From NCBI GenBank assembly GCA_003228195.2, contig QGNO01000009.1, forward strand, positions 1 through 56,749: 56,749 nucleotides of DNA, given 5' to 3'. The notes under the pieces are model-generated. The model did not search any database, had not been told where the DNA came from, and was given only the letters and a program-made list of their open reading frames with translations. This DNA is from Chloroflexota bacterium (lineage in GTDB: Bacteria > Chloroflexota > Dehalococcoidia > Lucifugimonadales > QGNO01). The position numbers were made by a program, and so were the translations under genes. Of this stretch, positions 8,902-18,325 are shown piece by piece. Numbering within the stretch: position 1 is the stretch's first letter; each line of letters starts with the position of its first letter.

Positions 8902-10503
8902 ATGGCAAACACAACAATAAAGGCCGATGTATTGGTCAAGAATGCCAACATAATAACTATCGACCCTAAACAGCCTCTGGCCGAAAGCCTAGCCATAATT
9001 GGGGGTAAGTTTGTGGCAGTCGGGCGGAACGAGGACGTAAAGAATTTGGAAGGACCCGCAACCAAGATTTGGGACTTTGAGGGACATACAATAATACCAG
9101 GCCTAATCGACGCCCATATCCACGTCCTAAGCAGCGGTATTAGACACGTAATGTGTGCCGATTGTGATCAACGGAGTATCGGTGAAATCATAAATGTCTT
9201 GCGAGAGCGAGCAGATATCACTCCCGCAGGTGAATGGGTCCAAGGGTTCAAGTTTGACGACACAAAAACGAGCGAGAATCGGTTCCTAACCAAAGAGGAT
9301 TTGGATCAGGTAAGTACAAAACACCCCATATTTGTCTCTCACCGAGCAGGACACGTTTATTATGTCAATTCTCTAGGCCTTGCCTTAGCAAGCGTTAATT
9401 CCACAACTCCAGATCCACCTGGTGGCAGGTTTGGACGGAATCCTGACTCAGGGGAATTAAACGGGGTTGTCTACGAACGGGCTGTAGAGAAATTTCATAC
9501 CGAATTACTCCCAAAAGCAAATTCCGAGATTCGCAGAAAGGGAATTCGCCTAGTTAATAGAATGTTTACAGAAGCCGGCCTCACAAGTGTTCATGACGCA
9601 ATGACAGATAGTGAAGATTTGGCAAGCTATCAAGAAGCCAGAGACTCTGACGATCTGACGCTAAGAATATACGCATTAATGCATCGAGACGCGTTCCCTG
9701 CCCTCCGCGACGCAGGTTTAAGAACAGGCTTCGGCGACAATCGCTTGAGACTAGGCGGAATCAAAATGGTATCAGACGGTGCCATAGCTTCACGAACAGC
9801 ATATCTTTCCGAGCCATACATTGGCTCGGAAACCGATAGAGGAATACTGGCCATGAGCCCCGAGGAAACTGAGGAATGGGTCATGGAGATACATCGGTCC
9901 GGCTTTCAGGTATGCGTTCACTCAAACGGGGATTCAGCAATAGCCATGGTGTTAGAAGCGTATGCAAAAGCTCAGGCTTCGTTTCCAAGGACAAATCCCC
10001 GGCATCGAATTGAACATTGCACGTTAGTTAACCAAGGTATAATCGACAAAATGAAAGCCCTTGGAGTCATTGCGACTCCTTTCTGTACATACGTCTACTA
10101 TCACGGCGAAAAGATGCGCTACTATGGAAATGACAGGGTTAATTGGATGTTCGCTCAGCGCTCTTTTTTGGATAATGGGGTAGTTTCTACTGGAGCTACG
10201 GACTACCCCCCCGGCCCTTTCCAGCCCCTAATGGGCATTCAAAGCTGTGTTACCCGAACAGACATGAATGGAAATCAATGGGGCGTGAATCAAAGAATCT
10301 CAGTAGAGGAAGCCCTCAAGATATATACCCTGCATGGAGCTTACGCCTCTTTCGAGGAAGACACTAAGGGCTCCATACAAGCTGGTAAATTGGCCGACTT
10401 CGTCGTGCTGGAGGAAAACCCAACAAACGTTGACCCTTTGTCGATCAAAGATATAGCGATTATTAAAACGGTAATTGGCGGCAAGATAGTATATGAACAA
10501 TAA
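8902..10503 (+). CDS. YtcJ-like amidohydrolase family 3 protein
   Basis: Metal-dependent hydrolase of the amidohydrolase superfamily, YtcJ/amidohydro_3 type; substrate unknown. I start at ATG 8902, with GAGAG about eight bases upstream. An in-frame GTG at 8887 would add five residues. The metal site is visible as DAHIH (His 72 and 74), KMVSDG in mid-protein, VCVHSNGD, RIEHCT, and GATDYPPGPF near the end. Length is 533 residues, normal for the family. The following AEC transporter gene, about 35 bases downstream, may move its substrate or product. Confidence 0.85.
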   Translation: MANTTIKADVLVKNANIITIDPKQPLAESLAIIGGKFVAVGRNEDVKNLEGPATKIWDFEGHTIIPGLIDAHIHVLSSGIRHVMCADCDQRSIGEIINVLRERADITPAGEWVQGFKFDDTKTSENRFLTKEDLDQVSTKHPIFVSHRAGHVYYVNSLGLALASVNSTTPDPPGGRFGRNPDSGELNGVVYERAVEKFHTELLPKANSEIRRKGIRLVNRMFTEAGLTSVHDAMTDSEDLASYQEARDSDDLTLRIYALMHRDAFPALRDAGLRTGFGDNRLRLGGIKMVSDGAIASRTAYLSEPYIGSETDRGILAMSPEETEEWVMEIHRSGFQVCVHSNGDSAIAMVLEAYAKAQASFPRTNPRHRIEHCTLVNQGIIDKMKALGVIATPFCTYVYYHGEKMRYYGNDRVNWMFAQRSFLDNGVVSTGATDYPPGPFQPLMGIQSCVTRTDMNGNQWGVNQRISVEEALKIYTLHGAYASFEEDTKGSIQAGKLADFVVLEENPTNVDPLSIKDIAIIKTVIGGKIVYEQ

Positions 10504-10537
10504 ATCTGACTCATCTTAATGTGACGGTCAAACTTAC

Positions 10538-11446
10538 TTGATAAACGTTCTAGGAAACGCTATTTTTCCTGTATTTTTGATAGCAGCGATAGGCGCACTG
10601 CTAGGGCGACTTATTACTGTTGACGTCCGTTCTATAGGAAGATTGGCTCTCTTCGTCTTTTCCCCAGCACTAATTTTTGCATACCTGTATGACGCTGAAA
10701 TACCGGCTGTAGATGTGATAAACATTGTTACTTTCCTGACAGTATGGCTACCTGCTCTATACATTTTCTGCTTCGCACTTTGCGTCATCTCCAGACTCAG
10801 AGGGCAGCATCGTAGCTCGATGCTGCTCACAACCATGTTCATGAATGCAGCAAACTATGGACTACCAGTTGCACTTTTCGCCTTTGGATCGGCTGGCCTT
10901 GAGAGGGCCCTAATCTTTGCAGTGCCACAACATCTGATGTCAGGCACATTGGCGGTTTACATAGCAGCAAGCGGCAGCGTTGGAGTCAAACAAGCGTTGA
11001 TTGCTGTAACAAAAATGCCCACATTTTATGCGGTCATTGCGGCTCTGATTCTCAATGTCTTTAACTTGGGGCTCCCAAGCGCCATATCAACACCTATAAA
11101 TTTGCTCGCTGGAGCCGCCATACCAACAATGATCATAGTCCTTGGCATCCAGCTCACCAACGTTTCCTTAAAAGACGACTTGTTAGCGGCGGGCGTTGCC
11201 TCCATAGTAAGGCTAATCGTTTCACCAGTACTAGCACTTGGTGCTACTTTGCTATTGGGAATAGACGGGATCACACAACAAGTGCTTATTGTATTGTCCG
11301 GAATGCCTACGGCAGTGTATACAACGATACTGGCTACTGAGTTTGAGACTCGCCCTAAACAAGTGACTAGTGCCGTCGCAACTAGCACGCTAATGAGCCT
11401 AATAACAGTCACTACCTTAGTTTGGTTGGTCCAAAATTACTTATGA
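10538..11446 (+). CDS. AEC-family transporter
   Basis: Membrane carrier of the auxin efflux carrier/malonate transporter (AEC) family. The 302-residue protein is hydrophobic throughout, consistent with about ten membrane segments. It shows the family-typical N-terminal FPVFLIAAIGALLGR and an internal MFMNAANYGLPVALFAFG, in which the N-x-G motif is characteristic. The start is TTG 10538; no strong ribosome site is seen. It probably forms a unit with the upstream amidohydrolase. Substrate unknown, likely an organic acid. Confidence 0.85.
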   Translation: MINVLGNAIFPVFLIAAIGALLGRLITVDVRSIGRLALFVFSPALIFAYLYDAEIPAVDVINIVTFLTVWLPALYIFCFALCVISRLRGQHRSSMLLTTMFMNAANYGLPVALFAFGSAGLERALIFAVPQHLMSGTLAVYIAASGSVGVKQALIAVTKMPTFYAVIAALILNVFNLGLPSAISTPINLLAGAAIPTMIIVLGIQLTNVSLKDDLLAAGVASIVRLIVSPVLALGATLLLGIDGITQQVLIVLSGMPTAVYTTILATEFETRPKQVTSAVATSTLMSLITVTTLVWLVQNYL

Positions 11447-11508
11447 CCTGCCAATCACGTGGCTTGTATTCAATTAAGCATCAGACTCAACTACCGTTCT
11501 AACCATCT

Positions 11509-13047
11509 TTATAGGTTGGCCAAATTTCCCACGGCTTTAATTCGTACACGCACAGCATTACTTGGAAGATAGGCCAATGGCACCTCTTCTACCTCCACAA
11601 TTTCTACCGTGGCAGGGTCAGCTCCAGCTCCCACAGCCTTATCTGTTGCCTCCTGCCTGGCTGAAGCTAGTGCTTCCTCTCTGCTTACATCAGATAGAGA
11701 ATAAACCTTCTCCACTTGACCACCTACTTGGGCAATAGCAGCGCCGATTGCGTTAGCCACTCCTGCATACTCTGGCCTCAACACGTCCGATGCACCAGCC
11801 AAAGAGTCCTTTACCAATATATTTCCCCCACCAACCAATATAACCGGAACTGGAGCAGCATTAAGTTTTAGTTGATCTACCACATTCTCTATTCTCGTTT
11901 GAATTTCGGATATAACGGCTTCGGCCAAGGATTTGCCGATTCCGCCCGCAAGACCGGAGTTGCCAATATCAGCTAGCCCAGCAACAACTGCCATGTCCGT
12001 AGTTGTAAGTACATTACCCCCAAAAACCAGTCCCTCCTCAACCAATCGATAGCCAACGCTTCCCGGCCCTATCTGAAGGGGATCTATCTGAACTATGCTT
12101 CCCCCTCCCAAAGCAATTGAAAAAACATCCGGCATTCTGAAATTTGTCCGCACGCCACCTACATTTACCGCAACGGATGCCTCCCGGGGAAATCCGCTAA
12201 CCAATGCCCCTCCATCCGTAGAGGTTCCTCCAATATCAACGACTATGCCATCCAAAACACCAGATAAAAAGGCTGCCCCCCTCATGCTGTTTGTAGGACC
12301 TGAAGCTATAGTGAACACGGGATAACTAGCGGCAAACTCAGCATCCATCAGTGTGCCGTCATTCTGGCTAAGAAATAAGGGGGCGTCGAGGCCTAATGAA
12401 GATATTGCATTCCGAATTGCGTTTATTGTTCGCTCAGCCACATCAACTAAACAGGCGTTCAAAGTGGCGGCATTTTCTCTCTCCAAGATTCCCACCCTGC
12501 CAATCTCAGACGATAGTGTCACGTTGAGTCCTGGCGACTCTTCCCGAATTATTGCTCCAGCACGCTCTTCGTGAGAAGTGTCGACAGGGGAAAATACGCC
12601 GCTAACAGCCACGCCTCGTACGCCATTATTGCGCATGTCTTTAGCAGCCTTCCGAATTTCCTCCTCGTCTAAAGGAGAAATCTCTCTCCCATCGAACTCA
12701 TGCCCACCATGGACAAGATATGTATATCCGCCTATAGCGGTTCTAAGTTCATCAGGCCAGTCAATTAATGGAGGCAGTAAGGTAGTTGCAGGCAAACACA
12801 ATCTGAGAGTAGCTGCCTGAGATAGTTGCTTGTGCTCCAATAGAGCATTCGTAAAATGCGTAGTCCCCAACATCACCGCCTCAACTGAGGCAGTCTCAGG
12901 TTTACGTTCCAGCACCGCCTTCAAGGCAGACAGAATTCCAGAGGTAACGTCGGCTGTAGTCGGTTGTTTAGTCTGCGCAACTAACACATCTCCATCTAGA
13001 AGGACTGCATCTGTATTTGTACCGCCAACGTCTATACCTATACGCAT
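11509..13047 (-). CDS. Hydantoinase/oxoprolinase-family protein (HyuA-type)
   Basis: Resembles the ATP-dependent hydantoinase A / 5-oxoprolinase family, which opens hydantoin or oxoproline rings. It starts with the sugar-kinase-like MRIGIDVGGTNTDAVLLDGD, and later has VDIGGTSTDGG and the glycine-rich ALGGGSI. At 512 residues it is the short form, not the roughly 690-residue HyuA. No HyuB is nearby. It lies 49 bases after a DUF917 gene on the same strand, a pairing common in other bacteria. Ring substrate cannot be told from sequence. Confidence 0.87.
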   Translation of the reverse strand: MRIGIDVGGTNTDAVLLDGDVLVAQTKQPTTADVTSGILSALKAVLERKPETASVEAVMLGTTHFTNALLEHKQLSQAATLRLCLPATTLLPPLIDWPDELRTAIGGYTYLVHGGHEFDGREISPLDEEEIRKAAKDMRNNGVRGVAVSGVFSPVDTSHEERAGAIIREESPGLNVTLSSEIGRVGILERENAATLNACLVDVAERTINAIRNAISSLGLDAPLFLSQNDGTLMDAEFAASYPVFTIASGPTNSMRGAAFLSGVLDGIVVDIGGTSTDGGALVSGFPREASVAVNVGGVRTNFRMPDVFSIALGGGSIVQIDPLQIGPGSVGYRLVEEGLVFGGNVLTTTDMAVVAGLADIGNSGLAGGIGKSLAEAVISEIQTRIENVVDQLKLNAAPVPVILVGGGNILVKDSLAGASDVLRPEYAGVANAIGAAIAQVGGQVEKVYSLSDVSREEALASARQEATDKAVGAGADPATVEIVEVEEVPLAYLPSNAVRVRIKAVGNLANL

Positions 13048-13096
13048 TTAAAACTCCTACATTTTTGCCCATCTAAAACTATTTACGAGCTACCTA

Positions 13097-14179
13097 TCAG
13101 ATCACAATGGGAGTGTAATCTACTTCGTAGCCAAAAGCCCTAGGACCAGCAACAGCCAGGCCTTCAGGAGTAGTCCAAAGATCCGGGGCGGGAAACCCTA
13201 GAACCGTCACCCTGAAACCATAACGGAGTAATTCCGTTGTTATTGGCTCTGCCCGTTCCGTATCAACTATGCAGATTAAGTCTGGAACAATACATACCAA
13301 ATCGCCACTGATGCTGGCAATCAAGTTCTCGTTTTGAAATTCGATTTCCATATGATCATCAGCGTATCCCCCTATACCTTCAATGGTGACTTTGCCTCTG
13401 GCAAACCCTTGAGTCGTACGCCGCTCCAAGTCCACTATTTTACCTTGGAAAAGGACCTTACCTGGATGGGTATCTAAAATACCTGCTATGGGATCTTCAT
13501 GTTGTTCCCTAGCCCTTTTAACAGCATCTCCCAAATCCTTGGCAAGAGTTAGAGTGTCTAAAACCGCCGTGTTCCGTATTTGCTCAGCGTTCATAGGAGT
13601 GGTGGCGTAACACGCCACGCAACCCATTTGTATGGTGACAGCACGAGCCATGCGCTCAACCCAATGTGCGCTGATCGCCTCAGGAATTATCATCGTGTTA
13701 CCCTTTTCATCCGCTAGAGCCAAGGGAGCATAAGGTGCTCCATAAACAAAGTAGGTTTTGAGATGATACTGAGGAAAAGCGCGACCCATGCCATCCGCAT
13801 CAACCACTGGCAACCCAGATATAGCTGCCGGGATTAGCGGCTCTAGGGAATTACTTCCGCCGATTTCATTCGATACCAACGCTGTGGCTTTTAAGCCAGT
13901 GTAATCCTCAATCGCGCGCATCGCATAATATGCCTGCTTGTCACGCATTTTCTCTATCCCCACTGTGGGAGCGCCAATTCCCCCGACACAGATTATCCTG
14001 TCATCCGAGTTTAGCTCATCTGAAGAAAGAACCTTCACTGGTCCAAATTCTCTTATCATCTGCCTCGCCCTTAACATGCCAACATACGGGTTTCCGCCAC
14101 CACCCGTGCCTAATATCCCTGCACCTATAGCTATCGATTCGAGGTCCTGTTCAGTTACTTTCCACATCTGGTTAGTCAA
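13097..14179 (-). CDS. DUF917 (S-methyl-thiohydantoin desulfurase family) protein
   Basis: Matches the family formerly called DUF917, named in Pfam (as I recall) after S-methyl-thiohydantoin desulfurase. Diagnostic features are GAGILGTGGGGNPYVG at residues 18-33, ICVGGIGAPTVGIEK near 64, NEIGGSNSLEPL near 105, and VVDADGMGRAFPQ near 127. Length 360 is normal. It pairs with the downstream HyuA-type gene, pointing to hydantoin- or thiohydantoin-like substrates; that link is inference from context. Confidence 0.85.
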   Translation of the reverse strand: MTNQMWKVTEQDLESIAIGAGILGTGGGGNPYVGMLRARQMIREFGPVKVLSSDELNSDDRIICVGGIGAPTVGIEKMRDKQAYYAMRAIEDYTGLKATALVSNEIGGSNSLEPLIPAAISGLPVVDADGMGRAFPQYHLKTYFVYGAPYAPLALADEKGNTMIIPEAISAHWVERMARAVTIQMGCVACYATTPMNAEQIRNTAVLDTLTLAKDLGDAVKRAREQHEDPIAGILDTHPGKVLFQGKIVDLERRTTQGFARGKVTIEGIGGYADDHMEIEFQNENLIASISGDLVCIVPDLICIVDTERAEPITTELLRYGFRVTVLGFPAPDLWTTPEGLAVAGPRAFGYEVDYTPIVI

Positions 14180-14345
14180 TCTCCAAAACGCAATTTATTT
14201 GCATGCCCGCACACAATTCGATATCAAGCACAGTGAACGAAAAGGATCCCAAGGGAGTGCGCGCCTGCAAAACCTGTGGCTACACTTGAGACTCTCTCGA
14301 GCACACAAAAGATTATTATTCGTGAATAGCAATGTCCATAGACAG

Positions 14346-15596
14346 CTACCTCACCCTAATACCGCTCTTAAACACCCCCACAACATTCTGCAGGTGACTT
14401 ATGTTCTCAGTAGGGTCACCATTTATTAGAAGTAAGTCTGCTTCTTTACCAACCTCAAGTGTTCCTACTATATCGCTCACCCCCAACGCCTTAGCTGCCT
14501 CGCGAGTACCAGCAAGCAAAGCGTCACCATGTGACATACCAGACATGACCAAAGTCTCAAGTTCCTTATGGAACATGCCGAACTCATATACGTGCCATCC
14601 ACAATCCGATCCACCTATAACCTTGGCACCATCTTTAATCAGTTGACTAGTTACCTTTACTCTATCTTCAACCGCCTTGACGCTCTCAAGCAGATCAGCC
14701 TCTTCTTCAATAGTCAAACCTTCTTCGGCCCGTTTTTGCTCTAGAAGGTCGACAAACCCACGACGCACATGAATCGTTGGGTTCACCCAAGTGTCTGTCG
14801 CAGCGATGCGTTCTCCTACCTTAGGATCGTAGCCTATCGAACCATCTGATTGAACAAATGTACAGTGAATTAGCATATTCACTCCGGCATCCAAAGCGTT
14901 CTCAATGCCTTTCTGAGCAATAGTATGAGCACCTACAAGGCGACCACGTCGATGGGCTTCATCCGTAATTGCCTGTAGCTCTTCCAAAGTATATGAAGGC
15001 CTTTCTGACATGCTCCCTATAGTAGAACCTCCAGTCGCCATCACCTTTATAAAGTCAGCTCCTTCCCAAACTAACTCACGAACGGCGGCTCGGACTTCGG
15101 CAACTCCATCAGCCACTGATCCCATCATCCAACAATGCCCCCCCGTCATTGTGATTGGCCTACCGGACGCAAGGATCCGTGGTCCTGCGACCAACTCCCT
15201 ACGAATTCCTTCTTTTAGCCAAAAAACGCTCCTATGCCATCCTCCATTGTCCCGCATGGTTGTGACACCACTTTCCAGTGCCAATTTGGCCTGTTTAACT
15301 CCTTGCAATATATGTATCTCGTAAGACTCCAATCCTACGTCATCGACGGAAGTGCCGTCGCCTGGCATGTTTGTATGGGTGTGGCAATCTACAAGACCCG
15401 GAAGTAATGTCGCGTCCGGGAACTCACAAGTTTCGAGAGTGGCGCCATCTGGAATTTGTACTCGTTCTGGGTGGTCAATTTGAACTATAGTACTGCCCTC
15501 GACCAAGACAGCCATATCTTTTTTGGGCTGCGCTCCATTCCCATCAACTAAGGTACCAGCCTTTATCAATAAATGTGTCACGCCGTTGGAATACAT
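14346..15596 (-). CDS. Amidohydrolase, imidazolonepropionase-like
   Basis: Metal-dependent amidohydrolase of the imidazolonepropionase/prolidase-like type. Metal ligands are visible in LVDCHTHTNMPGD, the GGS-rich segment FIKVMATGGSTIG (lysine ligand), LVGAHTIAQKG, MLIHCTF, and IGGSDCGWHV. I choose ATG 15596 because AAAGGAGAG precedes it. A further ATG at 15617 overlaps the upstream stop (ATGA) and would add seven residues. It follows two deacetylase-like genes in one leftward unit. Substrate unknown. Confidence 0.85.
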   Translation of the reverse strand: MYSNGVTHLLIKAGTLVDGNGAQPKKDMAVLVEGSTIVQIDHPERVQIPDGATLETCEFPDATLLPGLVDCHTHTNMPGDGTSVDDVGLESYEIHILQGVKQAKLALESGVTTMRDNGGWHRSVFWLKEGIRRELVAGPRILASGRPITMTGGHCWMMGSVADGVAEVRAAVRELVWEGADFIKVMATGGSTIGSMSERPSYTLEELQAITDEAHRRGRLVGAHTIAQKGIENALDAGVNMLIHCTFVQSDGSIGYDPKVGERIAATDTWVNPTIHVRRGFVDLLEQKRAEEGLTIEEEADLLESVKAVEDRVKVTSQLIKDGAKVIGGSDCGWHVYEFGMFHKELETLVMSGMSHGDALLAGTREAAKALGVSDIVGTLEVGKEADLLLINGDPTENISHLQNVVGVFKSGIRVR

Positions 15597-15613
15597 AAAC
15601 TCTCCTTTAATGC

Positions 15614-16528
15614 TCATTCACTATTTTGAGCGTACCAATCAACAATTTGGGAACCAGTGGCTTTCCATATGTTTTTGTGTCCTGTGATATAAGACAATGC
15701 CTTGTCCAAGTACTTGCTCCGGTAAGGCTGCCCTATCAACCATGGATGCAAGTTTAGAGTCATGAGTCTCCCACTAGAATGCCCATCAGCATAGAGCCTG
15801 TCAAAGCTATCCATTAGTAGCCGGCTGTAGTCCATGATCGGCAAAGTGCGTGTCCACAACATGTGAAAGTCGTCCAAGTCCAACAAAATAGGGAGTGAGT
15901 GCATTTCTCCTGTAGGGACTTTCATTCTGTATGGCTGCTCATCATTAGGCCAATCACAAACATACCTGATCCCCTCAGCAGCCAACAATTTCGGCGTTCG
16001 TCTAGACTCAGAATATGAAGGGCTCATCCAGCCTATCGGGCGTCGGGATGTGGCTCTTTCCAAAGCATTGATGCTATTTGATATGTAGCTACGCTCCTCT
16101 TCTTCAGTCATCGCGCTGGTAATTAGGCGCGTCGCAGTTTGTCCGTGACCAATGAATTCCCAATCGCGCTTTTGACACTGTTCGGCAAGAAACGGGTAAT
16201 TCTCCGCGACGGTGCTGTCCATAGCAACCGTCGCCTTGATATTGTATTTATCAAGGATGTCCATTACTCGGAATACTCCCACCCTGTTACCGTACTCTCT
16301 CTGAGAAAAATTGCGAATATCAGGGTAAGGAAGCGGCGCTCTAAAACCTGGCATGCTCTGCGGCCTGTTATCAATATTGGAAAGGTCCCATTCATAGTGT
16401 TCCAAATTCACGATGACGCAAAGTGCTAAAGGTGATCCACCGGGCCAAGTTAAACGCTTTCTAGATTCCATGGAGGAAAATTCATAATATTCATTGTCCA
16501 TACCTGGCTGCCTAATTTCCCTGTTCAT
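15614..16528 (-). CDS. Polysaccharide deacetylase family protein (PuuE-like), copy 1
   Basis: NodB-fold hydrolase resembling the allantoinase PuuE group rather than true polysaccharide deacetylases. It has WPGGSPLALCVIVNLEHYEWD, then GNRVGVFRVMDILDKYNIKAT, and GHGQTATRLIT where classical members have H-x4-H. There is no signal peptide, so it acts in the cytoplasm. ATG overlaps the stop of the next copy (16525-16528). Length is 304. Ring-opening of a small amide is plausible. Confidence 0.8.
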   Translation of the reverse strand: MNREIRQPGMDNEYYEFSSMESRKRLTWPGGSPLALCVIVNLEHYEWDLSNIDNRPQSMPGFRAPLPYPDIRNFSQREYGNRVGVFRVMDILDKYNIKATVAMDSTVAENYPFLAEQCQKRDWEFIGHGQTATRLITSAMTEEEERSYISNSINALERATSRRPIGWMSPSYSESRRTPKLLAAEGIRYVCDWPNDEQPYRMKVPTGEMHSLPILLDLDDFHMLWTRTLPIMDYSRLLMDSFDRLYADGHSSGRLMTLNLHPWLIGQPYRSKYLDKALSYITGHKNIWKATGSQIVDWYAQNSE

Positions 16529-17424
16529 TTGCCCTTTCCGAGGTAATCTACTACCTGGTCATAGTAGTTATCCAAATAATATGCGGCTATCTGATCCGCC
16601 GTCGCCTGCCACACTTGGCTGTGCGAGAATATATACTCGAAGGCTTCTTCAAGATACCGTATTCTGTGTGCCTGTCCACTCCAATAGGGATGAAGGGCAA
16701 TACACATAACTCTACCGCTCTGTTCGCCCTCCCTATATAGAACATCAAATTGATCCTTGATGATTTGAGCCAAGTAGTCAGCTTCAAATCCGAGTGAGTT
16801 CACCGCGCCGTCGTTTGTTTCTATTGAGTAAGGAATAGTGACAAATCTTCCTTTTTTAACTTTCAAGGGGAACGGCTGATCGTCATGGAACCAATCGGTG
16901 TGGTAGGTGAGACCTGCCTCAGCCATCAGGTCAGGGGTTCGCTCGGTGTTGGTCAATGCTGGCCCCAACATCCCTTTCAAGTCTTTTCCGGTGTGTCGTT
17001 TAATCGTATCTATTGTTTCCTTATAGAAGGCTCTCTCTTCTTCCTCAGAAGCTCCCCACAGATACCGCGTGTTATACACTCCATGGGACATGAAGTCCCA
17101 GTCACGCTCCACCATGGCATCACGTATCTCTGGATAGTGGTCGAGTACAGCAACGTTAAGAGCGGGAGTACAACGAATCGAAAATTTATCGAAAATTTCG
17201 AGGAGTCTCCAAAAACCTACTCTATTCCCATAATCATTGTAGGAATAGCTCATCACATCGGGGTGGGGGACGCGAGGCCAAGCATTCTGATGTGGATTAT
17301 GTGGCGGCAGATGATCATAGTGCTCAACGTTAGGAGCAACCCAAAGTGCAACCCTAGCGTTGTTGGGCCACCTGATAACAGGTCTGTCTATGATAGGCGA
17401 ATAGTCAAAGCGATCAGGTTCCAC
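16525..17424 (-). CDS. Polysaccharide deacetylase family protein (PuuE-like), copy 2
   Basis: Paralogue of the downstream gene, aligning along its length: WPNNARVALWVAPNVEHYDHL, GNRVGFWRLLEIFDKFSIRCT, SHGVYNTRYLWG. Length is 299 with no signal peptide. It is first in the leftward unit and translationally coupled to copy 1 by ATGA. The pair is diverged, so this is not a recent duplication. They may form a heteromer or act on two related substrates. Confidence 0.8.
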   Translation of the reverse strand: MEPDRFDYSPIIDRPVIRWPNNARVALWVAPNVEHYDHLPPHNPHQNAWPRVPHPDVMSYSYNDYGNRVGFWRLLEIFDKFSIRCTPALNVAVLDHYPEIRDAMVERDWDFMSHGVYNTRYLWGASEEEERAFYKETIDTIKRHTGKDLKGMLGPALTNTERTPDLMAEAGLTYHTDWFHDDQPFPLKVKKGRFVTIPYSIETNDGAVNSLGFEADYLAQIIKDQFDVLYREGEQSGRVMCIALHPYWSGQAHRIRYLEEAFEYIFSHSQVWQATADQIAAYYLDNYYDQVVDYLGKGK

Positions 17425-17521
17425 CTACTCCTCCATCCTTGGCTTGGGTGGGATCATATGCAGGTAACTGGATCCTGTCAAACATGCCCACATTAGCTAT
17501 CTTCGACAGCTAATATTACTG

Positions 17522-18325
17522 CTATAAACGCAGGTCACGTCTTTGATAAGCTACGTATGCAAGTGCGAATGTCAAACTACACAAAACCAACGGTAGAACG
17601 ACATGCAATAACTCCAATCCATTGATCATAGGTGAGTTGCCTGAATAGTAATAGAACGGTGAAATCCATTTTACCGGTTCCATAGAATCCACCAAAACTG
17701 ATATAGAGTTGAGTACAAAAGTGCCTGCAGCGGTGGCTGATCCAACCGCAATACTCAAACCTGACTTACCGGTAATTGACCCAACACCAAATGATACTGA
17801 GCCAAAGACCATTGCAAGAAGTACGCAGCTGAGAGTTGCAGCGGCAAGATTTATAAGGCTCACACCCATAGAAAATATCATGGCTGCACCTGCAACTGAT
17901 ATCCAGACCATCACTCCAAGCATTCCAAGTCCGACTACCATAACGGCATACTTTTCCAATAACAATCGAGTCCTAGTTAAAGGCTCAGAAAGGAGCACTT
18001 CAATGGTCCGCTTATCTTCCTCTCCAGCTAGCGAGCTACTGCCCAACCCAATTGCGAACACTAATAACAGTATTGGCACCATGAATCCAAACATTTCGGA
18101 ATTAAGGTAACCTGCGCCTGTTGAGTAATCCAGTCCTTGGATTCCAAGCACGGCTATCAATTCCGGATCCATGGTGTCCGCAAACTCTTTTAATGCCTCA
18201 TTATTGGAAACATAAGGGAATAATGAAACCATTAAGCCAGAGAGGATACAGATTCCTAGGAACCAGAACAACATACTCATGCGTCTATCCCTTAAAGACT
18301 TAAAAAAAACGCTCGAAAGTAGCAT
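17522..18325 (-). CDS. ABC-2 type transporter permease
   Basis: Integral membrane subunit of an ABC exporter. At 267 residues it has about six hydrophobic segments (the first at residues 17-38) and the cytoplasmic GEEDKRTIEVLLSEPLTRTRLLLEK motif region (read in parts) that typifies ABC-2 permeases. It starts directly at the stop of the ATPase gene. Export substrate unknown; a drug- or lipid-type exporter is possible. Confidence 0.88.
   Translation of the reverse strand: MLLSSVFFKSLRDRRMSMLFWFLGICILSGLMVSLFPYVSNNEALKEFADTMDPELIAVLGIQGLDYSTGAGYLNSEMFGFMVPILLLVFAIGLGSSSLAGEEDKRTIEVLLSEPLTRTRLLLEKYAVMVVGLGMLGVMVWISVAGAAMIFSMGVSLINLAAATLSCVLLAMVFGSVSFGVGSITGKSGLSIAVGSATAAGTFVLNSISVLVDSMEPVKWISPFYYYSGNSPMINGLELLHVVLPLVLCSLTFALAYVAYQRRDLRL

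Noticed and set aside
14180-14345. Gap between DUF917 and amidohydrolase genes as possible gene remnant or RNA
   Set aside because: All frames are short, and no match to neighbouring proteins or stable structure is visible.
13930-14429. Overlapping plus-strand frames at the DUF917 start
   Set aside because: Antisense to DUF917; no ribosome site or family signature.
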